NCBI RefSeq assembly: GCF_001610875.1
Contig: NZ_CP011272.1
Coordinates: 4,383,988-4,447,987, forward strand
Length of the DNA: 64,000 nucleotides
Direction of reading: 5' to 3'
Origin: Pirellula sp. SH-Sr6A
GTDB taxonomy: Bacteria; Planctomycetota; Planctomycetia; Pirellulales; Pirellulaceae
The notes beneath the pieces are model-generated. The model did not search any database and was not told the origin of the DNA. It saw only the letters and a list, made by a program, of their open reading frames with translations. The first letter of the stretch is position 1; every line of letters starts with the position of its first letter. Below are positions 36,194 through 44,639 of this stretch, in pieces. Position numbers and translations under genes: made by a program.

Positions 36194-37564
36194 TTAGACC
36201 TTGGTTTCGTATCCCTTGCGACTCTCTCGCTTGAGGAATGCGTTGGCTTGCTCATCGCCAACGATCTCACGCTTGACAGGATCCCATGTAAGTTCGCGGC
36301 CCAAGCGGATCGCGATGTTGGCGAGATGGCAAGTTTCGAGCATCCGATTGTGGGTCCAAACATCCGCAATCGGCTGTTTGCGAGATCGCATGGATGCAAT
36401 GAAGTTATCCGTATGGTTCTCGCTCACGGGTCCGCCATATACCTCCTGGATCGCGCCTTCTGGAAGGGGATTGCTTTCCAGTTCCTCGATAGGTTTGCCG
36501 GTAATTTTCCCGCGGTTGACGAAGAATCGGCCTTTCGTTCCTTCGAAGAGAATCCCGTTATCTCCTTCGCTGGTGATGACCATCGGGATATCCCCAGGCA
36601 TATTGACGAGAATCTCGAACTTGGTCGGCGAGTTATACCGATCGGCAACTTTGGGATTTCCATTCTCGTATTCGACGGGAAGGGAGAAGCTGACCGGTGT
36701 GATCTTGTTCGGGCCCGATTCTGCGGCACCGAGTGCCCAAGTTGCGATATCGACGTGGTGGGCTCCCCAGTCATTCATTTGACCGCCGGAGTATTCATAC
36801 CAGTTGCGCCACGCGTAGTGGCAGTTGGTGTAGAGGGGAACGCCTCCACCGTAACCCTTGCGAATCTCGGGGAGTGCGCGGTACGCGACTTTGGGAGCAG
36901 GCCCGAGCCACATGTCCCAATCTAGTCCCTCTGGAACATCGATAGCAGGAAGCTCCGGTGATCCGGTGGCACCGTTGATGCCGCAGGTTACTTTCTTGAT
37001 TTCGCCGATTCTACCGCTTCGAACTAGGGCGACCGCGGTGAGGAAGCGATTGTCGAATTCGGTGCGCTGCATCGTACCCACTTGGCAAATCCGTCCGGTT
37101 TGCTTCACCACCTTTTCGATGAGCTTCCCTTCTTCGATGGTCAACGTCAGCGGCTTTTCGCAATAGACGTCTTTACCTGCGAGCATTGCTTCGACGGTGA
37201 TCTTGGTGTGCCAATGGTCGGGCGTGGCAATCATCACTGCATCGATATCTTTGCGATCGAGGATCTGACGATAGTCTTTGTAACCCTCCGCAGCCTTGCC
37301 CGTTTTGTTTTTGAGTTTCTCGTTGATAGCCCCGAGCACATTGGCATCGACATCGGCGAAGGCTGCGAAGTCGGCGTACTTGGTCGACTTGTCGGTGATC
37401 GTCCAGCCTTGATTCCTGAGCCCGATCGTGGCGAAGACGGGGCGTTCATTGGGAGAATACAGAGCTCGGGAGGCGCCGGCAGCTCCAACGAAGAACCCCG
37501 AGCAAGCGGCGACGGACGTGGTCTGCAGGAAACTGCGACGACTGGTATTCCTGGAAGTGGTCAT
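36194..37564 (-). CDS. Gfo/Idh/MocA family oxidoreductase with Tat signal
   Basis: 456 residues from the ATG at 37564. The N-terminus has a twin-arginine motif (SRRSFLQTT) followed by a hydrophobic stretch (AACSGFFVGAAGASRAL), so it is exported folded with its cofactor. The NAD(P)-binding Rossmann domain (about 45-165) holds MIATPDHWHTKITVEAM and DVYCEKPLTLTIEEGK with the catalytic-type EKP motif. The C-terminal alpha/beta domain contains NDWGAHHVDIATWAL. Such secreted oxidoreductases are expanded in planctomycetes and act on sugars, but the substrate here is unknown. The longer in-frame start (37699) lacks signal features. Confidence 0.92.
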   Translation of the reverse strand: MTTSRNTSRRSFLQTTSVAACSGFFVGAAGASRALYSPNERPVFATIGLRNQGWTITDKSTKYADFAAFADVDANVLGAINEKLKNKTGKAAEGYKDYRQILDRKDIDAVMIATPDHWHTKITVEAMLAGKDVYCEKPLTLTIEEGKLIEKVVKQTGRICQVGTMQRTEFDNRFLTAVALVRSGRIGEIKKVTCGINGATGSPELPAIDVPEGLDWDMWLGPAPKVAYRALPEIRKGYGGGVPLYTNCHYAWRNWYEYSGGQMNDWGAHHVDIATWALGAAESGPNKITPVSFSLPVEYENGNPKVADRYNSPTKFEILVNMPGDIPMVITSEGDNGILFEGTKGRFFVNRGKITGKPIEELESNPLPEGAIQEVYGGPVSENHTDNFIASMRSRKQPIADVWTHNRMLETCHLANIAIRLGRELTWDPVKREIVGDEQANAFLKRESRKGYETKV

Positions 37565-37723
37565 AAAGTACCTTTCGATGATAAGGATCTGCTTGCGAGT
37601 CAACCGCCTACGACGGAACGTATACGCACGACCCGAATCGTACTTGCGCTCCAAACGAAACGCAAGCACACGCCCCCACAAACCACCCCTAAGGGGCATT
37701 TCCTCCCCTTTGACAGGATCGAC

Positions 37724-38722
37724 TCAGACGAGTTGGGTACCGGGGAGGAACGCGATCTTGTTCCCAAAGGCGAGGAGATTTTCGGACGTGACGCGCGCGA
37801 TTTCGGACAAGGCCTCGCGGGTCAAGAAAGCTTGATGAGCCGTCATCAGAACGTTGGGAAAGGTCAACAACAACGCCAGCTCGTCGTCCTGAAGGATTTT
37901 GCCGGACAGGTCTTCAAAAAAGACCCCTTCCTCTTCTTCGTACACATCCAACGCAACGCTACCAATATGCCCGGACTTGAGAAATTGAATCAGAGCACTT
38001 GTATCGATGAGTTTCCCACGCGAGGTGTTCACGATCGTCACGCCTGGTTTGGTCCATCCCAGTGAGGTCGCATCGAGCAGGTGATACGTCGTGTCGGTGA
38101 GGGGGACATGCAGTGAGAGGATATCGCTCTGACGGAACAGCGAGTCCTTATCGACGTATTCCACACCGCTTCGCTCTGCCCAATCGCGATCCGGATATTC
38201 ATCAAAGGCGATCACCTTGGCATCGAATCCCCGAAGGATCTGGGCCGTCACTTTGCCGATGCGCCCCGTTCCAACGATCCCCACTGTCTTCCCAGCAATG
38301 TCAAATCCCACCAAACCGTGCAATGCAAAATTCTGTTCGCGGACCCGATTATAGGCTCGGTGCAACTTTCTGTTCACTGCGAGCAGCAGCCCCACGGTGT
38401 GTTCCGCCACAGCGTGGGGTGAGTAGGCAGGGACTCGCACAACCGCAATCCCGAAGTCCTTGGCGGCGTTCAAGTCGACATTGTTGAACCCGGCGCATCG
38501 CAGGGCGATGATCCGAACTCCTTGGTGGCGAAGTCGGTCCAAGACCTCTCGGTCGCATCGATCATTGACGAAGATGCAGATCGCCTCGCATCGTTGTGCC
38601 GCCTGGGCTGTCTCAAGGGACAAACGAAAATCGTGGAATCGCCAGTGGAGGCGGTCATCGTGTATAGCACCGAGCAAGTGCTCACGGTCGTAGACCTTGG
38701 TATCGAAAACAGCAACATCCAT
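37724..38722 (-). CDS. ldhA: D-lactate dehydrogenase-like 2-hydroxyacid dehydrogenase
   Basis: 332 residues. NAD-binding VGIVGTGRIGKVTAQIL is preceded by AYSPHAVAEHTVGLLLAVNR. The catalytic residues are Arg in IVNTSRGKLID, Glu in LDVYEEEEG and His in LMTAHQAFLT. The segment GFNNVDL and the EEEEGVFFEDLS insertion are typical of fermentative D-LDH (LdhA/YtbE subclass) rather than of PGDH or formate dehydrogenase. It interconverts pyruvate and D-lactate with NADH. It starts 27 bp downstream of the PafA-like gene on the same strand, so it may be co-transcribed. Confidence 0.92.
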   Translation of the reverse strand: MDVAVFDTKVYDREHLLGAIHDDRLHWRFHDFRLSLETAQAAQRCEAICIFVNDRCDREVLDRLRHQGVRIIALRCAGFNNVDLNAAKDFGIAVVRVPAYSPHAVAEHTVGLLLAVNRKLHRAYNRVREQNFALHGLVGFDIAGKTVGIVGTGRIGKVTAQILRGFDAKVIAFDEYPDRDWAERSGVEYVDKDSLFRQSDILSLHVPLTDTTYHLLDATSLGWTKPGVTIVNTSRGKLIDTSALIQFLKSGHIGSVALDVYEEEEGVFFEDLSGKILQDDELALLLTFPNVLMTAHQAFLTREALSEIARVTSENLLAFGNKIAFLPGTQLV

Positions 38723-38749
38723 GTGAAAGACCTTGTGTGGGGACAGGAA

Positions 38750-40408
38750 CTAACGTTGCAAGCGAATCGTTTTCCACTTGCCATCGATAGAAAAGCGAAT
38801 TTCGTTCCAATCCATCGCCAGCTTTGCAGAATCGCCTCCGAACTCTCGAATGTAATAGGCCCTTTGTTGGGGGGCCACGCAATCGGGTGGGTTGAATTTC
38901 GCGCGCTCGACACGATCTGGGCGCGCGAGCACGGGACCACCGAGCACACTTTGTATTCTCAACCCGTAGCCTTCCGACGTAAGTTCGTGATAACGCAAAT
39001 CGAGCTTGCGGCGTGCATCGACCGATGCAGGTTTTTCCAATTGGTCGAGCAGCCAGAGCTTGGTAATCCAATCGATGCGACCAACAAGCTCCTTGGATGG
39101 AGCACTGGTATCGTCGGACAAGTCCAAATAGTTGAGGGTGGATTGCCAATGATGAAGAATCTTCCAGGCTTCATTCGGAACATTGTTCGATTGCTCCAAC
39201 ATGGTTCTTACTTGGGAAGCGTACGCATTTTGAATCTCGGAAGCTTGCCATTGCGAATCGCTGGTATCGGAAACCTTGGCGAGGAGCATCCAATCCTTCG
39301 TGAATCGCTGCAGGGATTGGACGGGTGACCGGAGGCGAGGAAGGATAGCAGCTGGGTTTTGTTCCACCAAATCCAAGACCAGGGCCGTGCTTCCCACGCG
39401 AATATACTGGGACACTTGGCATATGCCCGAATCCCCTACCGCGATTTCAACTCGCTGCCTTTGCCGGAGAAGCCCCAAAAATCCCTTGATCGAGAATGGG
39501 CTTCCAAAGCAGAGTTGTCGGAGCCAATTGTCGCACCGAAAGATAGGTCGACTGCGGCTGTACCCGCCGAAGCCAATCATGCAATTGATCTGCTGCCCCC
39601 GAGCACTGACGCTGAACCGTCCTTCGTCGTCAACACAACCGCTTCCGTCCAAAATGCAGCGGCTCGCGAAAAAGGCACCGAGCTGCCTACGGTAGGGACG
39701 CAACGCAAAGAGCTGAATGTTGCACCAAAGTAGCCAGGCGAGTGGACTATGTAGTACGCGCAATCCCTGAGCGCACAGCATTAGCCATCGGGTGGCAATA
39801 TAGTGCGTCCCTTCCGGGCTTCGAGAATCAGAATCCGGACCGTCTTGGCGAGTTGTCCGACGGAGCGTCATCCACCGGAGCGAGCCTTCCCCCTTAGCCA
39901 AGAGCACGATCCAAAGAATCCAAACGGCGGCCAGAAATCGATAGGCCAGAACCCAGGGCAAAAGAAAAAGGACGCCCAACCGCCATCCGAGCAGCCAGCC
40001 TCCTTGAGCAATGCGGACATCGTAGGATTCATGCTGGCCATACGTGTGCCCGTGCCCGTCGTGATTCCCCTGCACCAAACAGATGTTCTCGTTCGGGCAA
40101 CTATCCTCGACCGCCGAGACGGCCAAGTCTCGGATTCCCCATTGCGACTCGAGCAATTGGAGTGGGCTGGTGCACTCTGCAGTCGCTGACTCGAGCAGGA
40201 CGCGGCGGAAATCCGGAGAAGACCCATTTTCAAGGGAAAAGCTTCCACCGTTTGCGAGGAAATACCGGAGTCCATTTCGCAAGCTCGGGACGGCCGGGGT
40301 GGTCCGTTTCACCGAGGCGATGAATCGATGAAAATCGAAGGGAACTTTGGGTGCGCTCCCCCAATGCATGATCGCGTACTCGGTTTCCATGCCCATCACG
40401 CGCTGCAA
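38750..40408 (-). CDS. PafA/Dop (Pup ligase/deamidase) family protein with membrane-spanning insertion
   Basis: About 552 residues from a TTG at 40408 (alternatives GTG 40399 and ATG 40396). The glutamine-synthetase-like core of the Pup ligase family is clear: MGMETEYAI (nucleotide/metal Glu8 and Glu10), LESATAECTSP, GQHESYDV, GAFFASRCILDGSG and EIAVGDSGICQVSQYIRVGS. The position of the catalytic Asp (xDxGxHPE in PafA/Dop) reads SLENGSSP, so Asp appears replaced by Glu60. Between HESYDV and GAFFASR lies an insertion of ~100 residues with two or more hydrophobic helices (about 138-170 and 206-234), absent from canonical PafA/Dop. A short ORF ending in Gly-Glu lies 10 nt upstream. It probably joins a modifier to proteins or removes it; which one is not decidable here. 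Confidence 0.82.
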   Translation of the reverse strand: MQRVMGMETEYAIMHWGSAPKVPFDFHRFIASVKRTTPAVPSLRNGLRYFLANGGSFSLENGSSPDFRRVLLESATAECTSPLQLLESQWGIRDLAVSAVEDSCPNENICLVQGNHDGHGHTYGQHESYDVRIAQGGWLLGWRLGVLFLLPWVLAYRFLAAVWILWIVLLAKGEGSLRWMTLRRTTRQDGPDSDSRSPEGTHYIATRWLMLCAQGLRVLHSPLAWLLWCNIQLFALRPYRRQLGAFFASRCILDGSGCVDDEGRFSVSARGQQINCMIGFGGYSRSRPIFRCDNWLRQLCFGSPFSIKGFLGLLRQRQRVEIAVGDSGICQVSQYIRVGSTALVLDLVEQNPAAILPRLRSPVQSLQRFTKDWMLLAKVSDTSDSQWQASEIQNAYASQVRTMLEQSNNVPNEAWKILHHWQSTLNYLDLSDDTSAPSKELVGRIDWITKLWLLDQLEKPASVDARRKLDLRYHELTSEGYGLRIQSVLGGPVLARPDRVERAKFNPPDCVAPQQRAYYIREFGGDSAKLAMDWNEIRFSIDGKWKTIRLQR

Positions 40409-40418
40409 AATCGGGAAG

Positions 40419-40637
40419 CTATTCTCCCGACACCCCTGCGTCGCTCGCTTCGAGGTATGCGTTTGGCTCTTTCGAACAGTCTTTCCCAATCGAGTATCCC
40501 AATGCTTCCAGAGACAATGGCTTGGCTCCCGATTCCGTTCCTTGATCGCAAGCAATCGATTTCGGTTGGTTCGATCTTGGCTGGTTCGCTCCTCCCATTG
40601 TAGCTAACCGGTCGGCTGCCGATTCCTCTTTTTTCAT
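40419..40637 (-). CDS. candidate Pup/UBact-like small modifier ending in Gly-Glu
   Basis: 72 codons from ATG 40637, preceded by AAGGGG at a 6-nt spacing. The product is small, hydrophilic and Ser/Gly/Ala/Glu-rich, with no membrane helix, and ends ...NAYLEASDAGVSGE-stop. Canonical Pup (about 64 residues, disordered) ends GGE or GGQ, and UBact proteins end with a Gly-Glu/Gln type tail, so size, charge and terminus fit a conjugated modifier. Its last codons (GGA GAA) form part of the likely ribosome-binding site of the PafA-like gene, which starts 10 nt after the TAG. Codon use matches neighbours. Sequence similarity to Pup beyond the tail is not evident by eye, so the function is inferred from context. 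Confidence 0.5.
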   Translation of the reverse strand: MKKEESAADRLATMGGANQPRSNQPKSIACDQGTESGAKPLSLEALGYSIGKDCSKEPNAYLEASDAGVSGE

Positions 40638-40835
40638 TTTGTCCCCTTTCGTCAAAAGTTTCCAAGATCCGGGAATCACTCCCGAAATCCTCCTTGTCCG
40701 TGCACCTCATGTCCAGTCGGTCTTTGCAGGATTCTGCGATCTACAGCGGGTAGATCCGATCCTCGGACGATGCGATGAATGGGAGCGGCAGTGCGGTGAG
40801 TACCGCCTGTTTCATCTGCGATTGGGGGAAATACC

Positions 40836-41633
40836 ATGCTAAAGAAAATACTGATCGGATCTGCTCTCGTGGCTGGCACAGGAGCTCTCATCGGCGGCAC
40901 CTCGGCGATGAGCTACGTCAGGACGGGATACCACTCGGTTCGGGACCATATCAAAGATCAAATTCCAATCGATTTGGAGATCAAACGGGTTCGCGACATG
41001 ATCCTCAATCTTAAACCAGAGATTGCTGAGAACCTTCGAATCATCGCTCGCGAGGAAGTCGAAGTGGCGAAGTTGCAAAAAGAAGTGCAATCGAAAGGAA
41101 CGAGTCTCGCCAAATCGAAAGAGGCCATTCTGCGACTTAAAGATGATTTGCAGAGCGGAGTGAAGTTCGTTTCGTATGGCGGTCGAACCTACGATATGGA
41201 TCAAGTCAAAAAGGACTTGAACGATCGCTTCAAACACTTCCAAACCCAAGAGGCAACCTACGACAAGTTGGAAAAGGTTTTGGAAGCGCGCGAAATGAAT
41301 CTCGAGGCAGCCCGCCGCAAACTGGATGCAATGCTCGCAGCGAAACGTCAACACGAAGTGACGGTTGAGAATCTGCAAGCCCGCTGGACAATGCACCAAG
41401 TCGTGGATGCCAGCAGCCAATACTCGCTGCACGATAGCTCCCTGAGCAATGTGCGGGAAACACTGGACGATATCTCGACACGTTTGGATGTCGCCGAGAA
41501 GATGATGAATCTCGACGAATCCACGACCGGTATCCCGGTCCTCGAAGAGGCTGCTCCCGAAGATCTCGTGGATCAGATCACCCATTACTTCGGGACCGAT
41601 ACCGTGGAATCCGAAGCGCTTGCGGACAAGTAA
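40836..41633 (+). CDS. coiled-coil protein with N-terminal hydrophobic segment
   Basis: 265 residues. A hydrophobic Gly/Ala-rich start (ILIGSALVAGTGALIGGTSA) is followed by about 200 residues of heptad-like helix (EVEVAKLQKEVQSKGTSLAK, LEKVLEAREMNLEAARRKLD). An interruption contains KFVSYGGRTYDMDQVKKDL, and the tail is acidic with ITHYFGTDTVESEA. The arrangement is reminiscent of PspA/phage-shock-type or other membrane-associated coiled-coil proteins in planctomycetes, but no family is assigned. It is divergent from the pup-like/pafA-like pair, with about 200 bp between the starts. Confidence 0.75.
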   Translation: MLKKILIGSALVAGTGALIGGTSAMSYVRTGYHSVRDHIKDQIPIDLEIKRVRDMILNLKPEIAENLRIIAREEVEVAKLQKEVQSKGTSLAKSKEAILRLKDDLQSGVKFVSYGGRTYDMDQVKKDLNDRFKHFQTQEATYDKLEKVLEAREMNLEAARRKLDAMLAAKRQHEVTVENLQARWTMHQVVDASSQYSLHDSSLSNVRETLDDISTRLDVAEKMMNLDESTTGIPVLEEAAPEDLVDQITHYFGTDTVESEALADK

Positions 41634-41650
41634 TCCCTTAATCGATTGGG

Positions 41651-43126
41651 TCAGTCGATCTCGTACTTTCGCATTTTTTGGCGAAGCGTCGATCGGTGCA
41701 GACCGAGTTTGGCCGCCGTGGCCGCTCGGTTGAACTGAAGGCGATGGAAGAGCTCTCTCAGGAGAGGAGGCTCCACAACGGCGAGAAATTCGTCGTAGAG
41801 CATTCCAAACTCTTCCTCGCTGTTGGTTCCTTCGTGCTGGCTGAGATGATCCAACAACCAGTGACGGACCGCATTGGCCAGCTCCACCTCGAACTGGCTG
41901 GAACCCGTCATTCGCGGGATGTTGCGAGCGTCTAGCCCCGTTGCGGCTTTTCGCAAGTCCTCCGCATTCAAAGCGTTTCCATGCGATGCGATGGCGGCTC
42001 GCTCGACCGTGTTGCGAAGCTGCCGCACATCCCCCAGCCACTCCTGTTCCAATATCCAAGCCCTACCGTCCGCTTCGATTCGCATCCCTTCGACACGGCA
42101 TCGCGCTGCCAAGGCGTCGGCGATCTCCAGAGCGTCTTCTTTGCGACTCCCCAGCGTAGGAACTTGGATTCGCAAAACTTGTAACCGGCGTTCCAAGTGA
42201 GGATCAAACTCACCGAGCTCCACCAAGTCTCTTAATTCTCGCGTGGAGGAGACGATCACGTGGCCCCGAAACGGATGAGTCTGCGGGGAATCGAATGGTA
42301 GATAACACCCCTGATCCAGAACTCGCAACAATTGCAGTTGCACACTCCGCGGCAAGTCGGCGACTTCCTCGATGAAGAGCGTCCCTTCCCCCACAAGCCC
42401 GAGGAGCCCGGTTTTGAGCGTCGTCGATTTGATGGAGTCTTTCGAGGTTTCGAGAAACGCACATCCGACGAACTCGCGTTCCAAGGCGGACAACGATATC
42501 GTCGATGGCAAGACCGAAAGGAACGGTTGGAGGGCCCGATCGCTATTGCGATGGATGGCCGAGGCAACAGACTCCAGGGGCGCACCCTCAGGACCGGTGA
42601 TGAGAACCGGTTGCTCGCTACCAGCTGCCAAGGCGATCTGGCGGTAGACCTGCTGAATGCGGGGGGACCGTCCGAGAAGCAACGCCTCGGGGATCGACAA
42701 CGAAAAATCGACAGCCACGACTGGTTTGTTTCGTTCCGCAATCGCTTTATCAATCGCTTGCAACGCGTCCTTTAGGTCGAACGGTTTGACAAGGTATTCG
42801 AAAACCTTGGCCCTCATCGCTTTGACCGCCGTTTCGAGATCTCCGAACGCTGTCATCAAGATGATCGGAACATGTGGACGATGCTGATACGAAGCCTCCG
42901 CGACCGAAAACCCATCTTTCTTAGGAAGCCGAATGTCCGTGACCAAAACATCGCAGGGCAACTGACTATCCGCCAACGATTCGATCGCGCTTTCGGCATT
43001 GGAAAAAACGCTCGTTCGCAATCCTTGGGCCTCGATCGCTTTGCGCAACGACCAGCAGATGGCAGGCTCATCGTCTACGATCCAGACGACCGGGGTCGGT
43101 GCATTGATTTGTTCAGGAAGGGACAT
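41651..43126 (-). CDS. NtrC-type response regulator with degenerate AAA+ domain
   Basis: 491 residues. The receiver domain (about 12-125) is intact: Asp18/Asp19, phosphoacceptor Asp64 (LVTDIRLP), Thr92 and Lys114 (LVKPF). The central sigma-54-interaction AAA+ domain (about 147-385) keeps the overall sequence, but Walker A reads GPEGAPLE instead of GESGTGKE, losing the essential Lys. Walker B reads GTLFIEEVADLP (Asp to Glu), and the sigma-54-contacting GAFTGA loop is degraded to GCAFLETSKD. A Fis-type HTH is at the end (AATAAKLGLHRSTLRQKM). It probably binds DNA but cannot remodel sigma-54 polymerase by ATP hydrolysis. It overlaps the kinase gene by 14 bp. Confidence 0.92.
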   Translation of the reverse strand: MSLPEQINAPTPVVWIVDDEPAICWSLRKAIEAQGLRTSVFSNAESAIESLADSQLPCDVLVTDIRLPKKDGFSVAEASYQHRPHVPIILMTAFGDLETAVKAMRAKVFEYLVKPFDLKDALQAIDKAIAERNKPVVAVDFSLSIPEALLLGRSPRIQQVYRQIALAAGSEQPVLITGPEGAPLESVASAIHRNSDRALQPFLSVLPSTISLSALEREFVGCAFLETSKDSIKSTTLKTGLLGLVGEGTLFIEEVADLPRSVQLQLLRVLDQGCYLPFDSPQTHPFRGHVIVSSTRELRDLVELGEFDPHLERRLQVLRIQVPTLGSRKEDALEIADALAARCRVEGMRIEADGRAWILEQEWLGDVRQLRNTVERAAIASHGNALNAEDLRKAATGLDARNIPRMTGSSQFEVELANAVRHWLLDHLSQHEGTNSEEEFGMLYDEFLAVVEPPLLRELFHRLQFNRAATAAKLGLHRSTLRQKMRKYEID

Positions 43127-44639
43127 GAAGGTTTTCTAGCGGAACCATGACTTCGAATACAGTTTGATCACCCTCGCGCGACCATCCAATCGTTCCCCCG
43201 AGGGACTGAACAATCTGCTGACACATCGCTAGTCCGAGCCCAACTCCTTCCGGTTTCGTGGAGGCGAAAGGTTCGAACATGGAAGCCGCGATCTCGGGGC
43301 TTGGTCCGGGTCCATCGTCACGGACCCTCCAGCGTGCGCTGGTGGGGGGTTGGTCGACGGTGTCGAACTCCAATTGGACGTTTCCACCCGTCCCGACCGC
43401 TTCGATGGCATTGACCAGCAGATTCAAGAGGACATTGACCATGTTTTGCCCCGCAGGGATGAGCCAGCGATTCATCGTAGCTCCTTCCGATCCGTTGTCA
43501 TCGAACGGCGGAAAAACGTCCAGCGAGACGTACCGGTGCATCGCCATGGGTCCAACCAATTCCGCTACCGTGCGATTGATTTCTTCGACCGCCATCGGCC
43601 CGGAGGACAAACCGCCCGCGGGAGAGCGAACGGCCAGCAAACGTTTGATCTGCGACTCCGCCAAGTCCAATTGCTTAAGGGCGATCCCCAGCGTTTCATG
43701 GTTGGGGTCTTCGGTGGAAATCGTTTGCAGGGCCAATCGAGCGCCGGTCAGATGATTCCGCAACTCATGAGCCAGTCCGCTCCCTAGCATGTGGATCAAT
43801 CGCGAGCGTTCATTGCGCGCGATCTGGTTTTGAGATTCTTCCAATTGCTCTCCCATGCGATGGATCGACGTCTGCAACATCCATATGTCGTCTTCCGGCC
43901 CCGTTGCGGGAGGATGTTCAAATTCTCCTTCCGCGATGCCTGCAACCTCCGACCGGAGATCTTCAATGCGATCGGAAAGGCGGCTGGCGGTCCACGCTGC
44001 GACGATCGCGATACCGATCGATGACAGGAGACCTGTGATAAGGGGCAGGGCAAATATCATCCATCCATCCCCCCTTTGTCGAGCCGGTTCGATGACGAGC
44101 AGGCGCTCCGAATAGGTGGCGACCGTAAGGAGCCTCACCGATTCCCCCGTTAATGTTCCTTCGCAGAGAAAGCGGTTGCTGTGAGACGGCATTCCGACTC
44201 GGATCGGCGAGCGCAGTGATTTGCGAACCCAAGCCTCATCGTCGGATTCCAATACAAGGGTGGATTCCAAGAGAATCCACGCATCCCCCTTGTCGCCCTC
44301 CTTGGGGGAAGAAGGGTCGGATCGAAACCAAGCAAACTCCAATCCGGTAAGGTCATGGAGTTGCTCGAGCACGTTTCCCGTTTTGGGAAACGGAGCTTGG
44401 ACGATCAACTCACCCATGTTCCGCATTCTGGTTGCCGAGCTTTGTCTAGAAGCTCGATCCGCGGCCCATTTGGAGACGCTCGCCACCCCGACTCCGGTGA
44501 GGAGGACGGCGAGCAAGATCGGAATGAGGAATTGCCGGAGGATCGATTGTGGTCGAGCCAGCTTCGACCAATGGATCGCGTTGGGCACCCTCGTCTTCCT
44601 CGCTACTTCACCGAGAGTTCGTCGGGCATCATCGCCCAA
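43113..44639 (-). CDS. membrane sensor histidine kinase
   Basis: 508 residues. Two transmembrane helices (about 36-56 and 193-217) flank a periplasmic sensor region. A HAMP-like segment follows, then the H-box with His291 (GLAHELRNHLTG), the N-box NVLLNLLVNAIEAV, the G1 motif DDGPGPSPE and GVGLGLAMCQQIV, so HATPase_c is complete. It would autophosphorylate and pass phosphate to Asp64 of the NtrC-like regulator encoded next. The start overlaps sppA by 37 bp and the end overlaps the regulator by 14 bp, giving one operon sppA-kinase-regulator. Confidence 0.93.
   Translation of the reverse strand: MGDDARRTLGEVARKTRVPNAIHWSKLARPQSILRQFLIPILLAVLLTGVGVASVSKWAADRASRQSSATRMRNMGELIVQAPFPKTGNVLEQLHDLTGLEFAWFRSDPSSPKEGDKGDAWILLESTLVLESDDEAWVRKSLRSPIRVGMPSHSNRFLCEGTLTGESVRLLTVATYSERLLVIEPARQRGDGWMIFALPLITGLLSSIGIAIVAAWTASRLSDRIEDLRSEVAGIAEGEFEHPPATGPEDDIWMLQTSIHRMGEQLEESQNQIARNERSRLIHMLGSGLAHELRNHLTGARLALQTISTEDPNHETLGIALKQLDLAESQIKRLLAVRSPAGGLSSGPMAVEEINRTVAELVGPMAMHRYVSLDVFPPFDDNGSEGATMNRWLIPAGQNMVNVLLNLLVNAIEAVGTGGNVQLEFDTVDQPPTSARWRVRDDGPGPSPEIAASMFEPFASTKPEGVGLGLAMCQQIVQSLGGTIGWSREGDQTVFEVMVPLENLHVPS

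Noticed and set aside
36053-36925. 290-codon plus-strand frame opposite the Gfo/Idh/MocA gene
   Set aside because: Shadow of the oxidoreductase; the product is without family motifs, while the opposite strand has clear Tat and NAD-binding motifs.
40396-40710. 104-codon minus-strand frame overlapping the Pup-like ORF in another frame
   Set aside because: It is Arg/Ser-rich with no ribosome-binding site fit and runs into the PafA-like start region. The 72-codon frame has the better start and codon use.
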